Assembly: GCA_018222665.1 (NCBI GenBank)
Contig: JAAEZW010000064.1
Coordinates: forward strand, 1 to 8,301
Source: Paracoccaceae bacterium
GTDB lineage: Bacteria; Pseudomonadota; Alphaproteobacteria; Rhodobacterales; Rhodobacteraceae
Direction of reading: 5' to 3'
Length of the DNA: 8,301 bases
Below are positions 5,958 to 8,301 of this stretch, piece by piece. A program made the position numbers and the translations under genes. Below the pieces are notes generated by a model. It saw nothing but the letters and a program-made list of their open reading frames with translations. It was not told where the DNA came from and ran no database searches. Each line of letters opens with the position of its first letter. The stretch's first letter is position 1.

Positions 5958-7084
5958 CAGGGCTCTCCTTTTAGGTTGCGCGTGATGGTTGCATAGATCG
6001 CTTCTGTTGCTTCTGCTCCTCTTGTCACAAATTCCCACGCCGCGCATCCCATTTTTGCAGCCTGTTCTGGGGCGGAGGAATGAAGGACGGCGGAAGCAAG
6101 GCTATCGCTGTCCTGAATGATACGCGCAGCGCCAACACCCGCCAGATTGCTGTAGGCACTTAGGTGATTTTTGATGTTCGGCCCGTATAGTATCGCGCAT
6201 CCCAATGAGGCGGCTGGCAACGGGTTACATCCCTTACCACCACTGATCAGGGAACCCCCCAAAAACGCCACTGGTGAAAGCGAGAGCCAGCGCGCCATTT
6301 CGTCGTTGGAATCGGCCAAAAACACCTGCGTTCGCGCCTCGGGCATATCATCGTCCAACCGCCGCGCTATGGTAAGCCCGTAGTCCTGACTGGACTGCCA
6401 AAAGTACTCTTCGTCCTTGGCAGATGAGGGGGATAATAATAAAAGGCTTCTGTGGCTTTCCCGCATAATCAAACGGTGCGCGTTCAAAACCGCGGCCAAT
6501 TCCTCACGATGCACGGAAACAGCAGACCACATTGGCCGCCCCTTTAGATCGTTAAATTCGTCTGGATCCCCGAGTAGGGCCGGCACCGTTGTTTGCGACT
6601 GTAGGCTGCCAACGGGATGGATACGGGCATCGGAAATGTTTAGCATGTGCAGGCGGGCCGCGGTGTCCCCATCCGCGCAAAAGATATTAGAAAAACTGCG
6701 CAGGGCCCGTTCCAGCGGCATTGGGATGAATTTGATGCGACGGTTTGGGATTGCATCGGCATCGATGTTGGCCAAAACCATGTGATCCAATTTCGACCTA
6801 ACGGCCAAGATGGTGTTGGCATGCACCTTGGACCCAATCCAAATCAATTCTTTAGGTGTGTGATCCCGAACCAGTTTATGCGCCGTCCATTGTTCGGGAA
6901 TACGCCCAAAGTAATCATCGCCCGCGACACCCAAGTGATCCAGCACAATATCATCGCCACATGATAGGACGATGTTAAAATCATCCTGTTGCAACAGGCG
7001 TTCATAAAGCGCAAGGCTGGCGGATATATCCGCCGCATTGGCCGCATGAAGCCAGATATCAACAGCATTATGGGACATTGTCAT
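5957..7084 (-). CDS. Diverged WaaA/KdtA-like glycosyltransferase (Kdo-transferase family)
   Basis: A 375-residue protein related to Kdo transferase WaaA, which adds Kdo to lipid IVA, but shorter than the usual ~420 and strongly diverged. The C-terminal half keeps family landmarks: SAVSVHREELAAVLNAH (187-203) and FLGGSLISGGKGCNPLPAASLGCAILYGPN (274-303 region), which corresponds to the GGSLxxxGGxNPLEPAxxGxxxxxGP signature. In the N-terminal half the usual HGASVGE segment reads HAANAAD (13-19), so the catalytic Glu position holds Asp19. The canonical ExExWPN segment reads IGSKVHAN (83-90), and the RHPER element is absent (SPSSAKD). No N-terminal membrane anchor is evident. The gene is coupled to lpxK by a TGATG overlap, so a lipid A/core role is likely, but Kdo transfer itself is doubtful. 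Start ATG 7082-7084 is used; ATG at 7076-7078 is equally possible, and neither has a good ribosome site. Confidence 0.75.
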   Translation of the reverse strand: MTMSHNAVDIWLHAANAADISASLALYERLLQQDDFNIVLSCGDDIVLDHLGVAGDDYFGRIPEQWTAHKLVRDHTPKELIWIGSKVHANTILAVRSKLDHMVLANIDADAIPNRRIKFIPMPLERALRSFSNIFCADGDTAARLHMLNISDARIHPVGSLQSQTTVPALLGDPDEFNDLKGRPMWSAVSVHREELAAVLNAHRLIMRESHRSLLLLSPSSAKDEEYFWQSSQDYGLTIARRLDDDMPEARTQVFLADSNDEMARWLSLSPVAFLGGSLISGGKGCNPLPAASLGCAILYGPNIKNHLSAYSNLAGVGAARIIQDSDSLASAVLHSSAPEQAAKMGCAAWEFVTRGAEATEAIYATITRNLKGEP

Positions 7085-7130
7085 TATCTTAATTTGGTTT
7101 GCTTTACCCTATGAAACACGACTTAAAACA

Positions 7131-7158
7131 AAAAGGCCACCGCATTGGGTGGCCTTTT
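7131..7158 (-). terminator. Rho-independent terminator after rpmE
   Basis: A perfect 11-bp stem, AAAAGGCCACC (7131-7141) with GGTGGCCTTTT (7148-7158), has a six-base loop. Read leftward, the stem ends in TTTTT and then GTTTT, a textbook terminator 22 bases after the rpmE stop. Read rightward it also ends in TTTT, so it may work both ways. It separates the ribosomal cluster from the waaA-like/lpxK pair, which therefore needs its own promoter in the 46 bases 7085-7130; no clear one is visible there. Confidence 0.88.
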
Positions 7159-7179
7159 GGAAATCCATCAACGGGACGG

Positions 7180-7401
7180 TTAGAAGCCCAAACCTTCGTA
7201 TTTCTTTTTGAACTTTGAAACACGGCCGCCTTGGTCCAACAGACGCGCGCTGCCGCCGTTCCATGCAGGGTGCGCAGTAGGGTCAATATCAAGCGCAAGC
7301 GTGTCGCCCTCTTTGCCCCAAGTAGAACGCATTTTGATCATTGTGCCGTCGGTCATTTTGACGTCGATCATGTGATAATCTGGGTGGATATCTTTTCTCA
7401 T
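7180..7401 (-). CDS. rpmE: 50S ribosomal protein L31 (cysteine-free, zinc-independent form)
   Basis: Large-subunit ribosomal protein L31, 73 residues. It matches the family from [10 protein letters not shown] at the start through [25 protein letters not shown] (26-50) to [16 protein letters not shown] at the end. It contains no cysteine, so the CxC and CxxC zinc ligands of the zinc-binding L31 type are missing; this is common in alphaproteobacteria as I recall them. The ribosome site TAAGGAG lies eight bases before the ATG and includes the TAA stop of rplS, which ends 11 bases upstream. The two genes are clearly one transcription unit. Confidence 0.96.
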   Translation of the reverse strand: MRKDIHPDYHMIDVKMTDGTMIKMRSTWGKEGDTLALDIDPTAHPAWNGGSARLLDQGGRVSKFKKKYEGLGF

Positions 7402-7412
7402 GACATCGCTCC

Positions 7413-7784
7413 TTATGACTTGGGCTTATAGTTTGTATCTTCTGCGATACGTGCAGATTTACCACGACGTGAACGAAGATAGTATAGCTTGGCACGACGT
7501 ACGCGGCCACGGCGTACAACAGTGATGCTATCGATGTTTGTTGAGTACAGCGGGAACATACGCTCAACGCCTTCACCGAAAGAGATTTTGCGCACTGTGA
7601 ATGACCCAGCAATGCCAGCGCCATTTTTACGTGAAATGCAAACACCTTCGTAGTTCTGAACACGTGTACGTGTTCCTTCTGTCACTTTATAGCCGACACG
7701 CACTGTGTCACCGGCTTTAAAGTCGGGAATGTCTTTCCCAAGGGCGGCGATTTGTTCCGCCTCTAGCTCAGCGATTAGATTCAT
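7413..7784 (-). CDS. rplS: 50S ribosomal protein L19
   Basis: Large-subunit protein L19 at the 30S-50S interface, 123 residues, full length. Diagnostic segments are [20 protein letters not shown] (18-37), [28 protein letters not shown] (41-68), [12 protein letters not shown] (70-81) and the basic [25 protein letters not shown] (88-112). The ATG at 7782-7784 has AAAAGGAG spaced nine bases upstream. Two GATTC sites (7778-7782 and 7788-7792) flank the start codon. The order trmD-rplS-rpmE is the common proteobacterial arrangement. Confidence 0.97.
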   Translation of the reverse strand: MNLIAELEAEQIAALGKDIPDFKAGDTVRVGYKVTEGTRTRVQNYEGVCISRKNGAGIAGSFTVRKISFGEGVERMFPLYSTNIDSITVVRRGRVRRAKLYYLRSRRGKSARIAEDTNYKPKS

Positions 7785-8008
7785 CGCGATTCTCCTTTTG
7801 CCTGCGGTTGTCCCGCAAAGTTGTTCGCGTCCTCAGAGCTCTTGGTCTTCGTCCGGGTCCCGATATACAGCCCGCCAGAGAATAGGGTCGTCATTTCTAG
7901 TTGGCGCGTCTTTGATTTGCTAAGTGTCGTCGAAGCCACGATCCACAAATACAAAAGACGGACAAAGTCGCCTCTGCCCACCAATGCGCTGCGTTTAGGG
8001 TGATTCAA
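7781..8008 (-). CDS. Possible small ORF in the trmD-rplS gap, 75 codons, doubtful
   Basis: An open frame of 75 codons fills most of the gap between trmD and rplS. It starts at a TTG (8006-8008) with no clear ribosome site and ends in TGA at 7781-7783, overlapping the rplS ATG as ATGA. The product would be basic and Ser/Thr-rich, with one weakly hydrophobic stretch ([12 protein letters not shown], 15-26). I recognise no family. The ATGA overlap is what translational coupling would produce. However, the last codons are simply the rplS ribosome site read in frame, and the composition does not resemble the neighbouring genes. It may instead be an untranslated rplS leader. Confidence 0.25.
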   Translation of the reverse strand: MNHPKRSALVGRGDFVRLLYLWIVASTTLSKSKTRQLEMTTLFSGGLYIGTRTKTKSSEDANNFAGQPQAKGESR

Positions 8009-8116
8009 TCAGAAGATCAAGGGAAAGTTGCCTGTTTTACTGCGTCAAAGGGATATCTGTGACAGTGATCTAAAAAACAACATCTGAAATTCAGGGCACT
8101 ACTCCGCCTGAATTCC
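7785..8116 (-). promoter_or_regulatory. rplS leader / trmD-rplS intergenic region
   Basis: These 332 bases lie between trmD and rplS, which are often closer together. Contents are: the doubtful 75-codon frame; a weak hairpin just after trmD (8088-8114); a GATTC CcrM site at 8002-8006; and a small hairpin just before the rplS ribosome site (TGCGG 7803-7807 with CCGCA 7813-7817, loop of five). An alternative pairing (TTTGC 7797-7801 with GCAAA 7815-7819) would hide bases next to AAGGAG. No promoter with both boxes near consensus was found; a TTGACG is present at 8042-8047 on the minus strand without a convincing -10. An L19 autoregulatory leader is possible but not shown. Confidence 0.35.
8088..8114 (-). 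terminator. Weak hairpin after trmD, possible leaky terminator
   Basis: AATTCAGG (8088-8095) and CCTGAATT (8107-8114) form a perfect 8-bp stem with an 11-base loop, beginning two bases after the trmD stop triplet in the leftward direction. A run of six Ts lies about ten bases further on (8077-8072), too far for a classical terminator. It could be an attenuating or RNA-processing hairpin between trmD and rplS. Confidence 0.35.
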
Positions 8117-8301
8117 TTATTCTGCCTCCTTGACTCTCTTTTCCCACAAATCTGGACGGCGCTGTTGTGTTAGGATTTCGGATTGTGCTTTGCGCCACTC
8201 TGCGACTTTGGCGTGGTTGCCAGATGTTAGAACCTCTGGAATTTCAAGGCCCATCCATTCGGCGGGGCGGGTGTATTGGGGGTGTTCCAACAGGCCATTT
8301 G
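8117..8301 (-). CDS. trmD: tRNA (guanine-N1)-methyltransferase TrmD, C-terminal part
   Basis: The last 60 residues plus the TAA stop (8117-8119) of a gene that begins beyond the right edge. TrmD is a SPOUT-class enzyme that makes m1G37 in tRNAs reading codons starting with C (Leu, Pro, Arg), preventing +1 frameshifts. The visible part has the family C-terminal signature: [14 protein letters not shown], then [17 protein letters not shown], then [11 protein letters not shown]. The knotted SAM-binding core and the catalytic Asp region lie outside the window. It is followed by rplS, as in the usual rpsP-rimM-trmD-rplS cluster. Confidence 0.95.
   Translation of the reverse strand, partial: NGLLEHPQYTRPAEWMGLEIPEVLTSGNHAKVAEWRKAQSEILTQQRRPDLWEKRVKEAE

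Noticed and set aside
5958..6047. Longer lpxK starting at 6047
   Set aside because: It would overlap 90 bases of the WaaA-like gene; the ATG at 5957 has AAGGAG upstream and begins at the conserved N-terminus.
7289..7663. 124-codon open frame on the same strand as rplS/rpmE in another frame
   Set aside because: It spans two certain ribosomal protein genes and matches nothing; it is a shadow of rplS and rpmE.
1..8301. Mobile elements, CRISPR arrays, tRNA or rRNA genes, defence or toxin-antitoxin modules
   Set aside because: None seen: no transposase-like frame, no repeated spacer pattern, no cloverleaf with a recognisable T-loop, and ccrM is a cell-cycle methyltransferase without a visible restriction partner.

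Overview
The window reads as an ordinary chromosomal core segment of an alphaproteobacterium, most likely a member of the Rhodobacteraceae (Roseobacter group). Four things suggest this: the C-terminus of a CcrM-type GANTC adenine methyltransferase, the mutY / DUF721 / DsbA neighbourhood known from alphaproteobacteria, a cysteine-free L31 following L19 and TrmD, and an AlkB-type hydroxylase close to those annotated in roseobacters. Species cannot be named from the sequence alone. Coding density is high, and I see no mobile element, tRNA, rRNA, CRISPR array or phage signature.

Left part (1-2611): the 3' end of ccrM runs rightward and ends in a strong hairpin terminator at 361-391. Converging on it from the right are alkB (membrane di-iron alkane hydroxylase) and mutY (A/G-mismatch adenine glycosylase), both on the minus strand and probably co-transcribed.

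Middle (2612-4947): a short divergent intergenic region with one GANTC site separates mutY from a rightward three-gene run. This run holds a DciA-like DUF721 protein, a periplasmic DsbA-type thiol oxidoreductase, and a class III (CaiB/BaiF) CoA-transferase whose start codon overlaps the dsbA stop. In relatives I recall, smc follows the DsbA gene; here the CoA-transferase takes that place.

Right part (4944-8301), all on the minus strand: lipid A/Kdo genes (a strongly diverged WaaA-like glycosyltransferase coupled to lpxK, whose stop overlaps the CoA-transferase stop tail to tail), then the ribosomal cluster trmD (partial) - unexplained 332-bp leader with a possible small ORF - rplS - rpmE, closed by a clear terminator at 7131-7158.

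No undescribed multi-gene system is visible. The items most worth a second look are the WaaA-like protein, which lacks the catalytic-Glu and ExEtLWPN-type motifs of Kdo transferases, and the scarcity and clustering of CcrM (GANTC) sites, half of which lie in and around the trmD-rplS gap. The leader/small ORF before rplS and the missing smc are further candidates.
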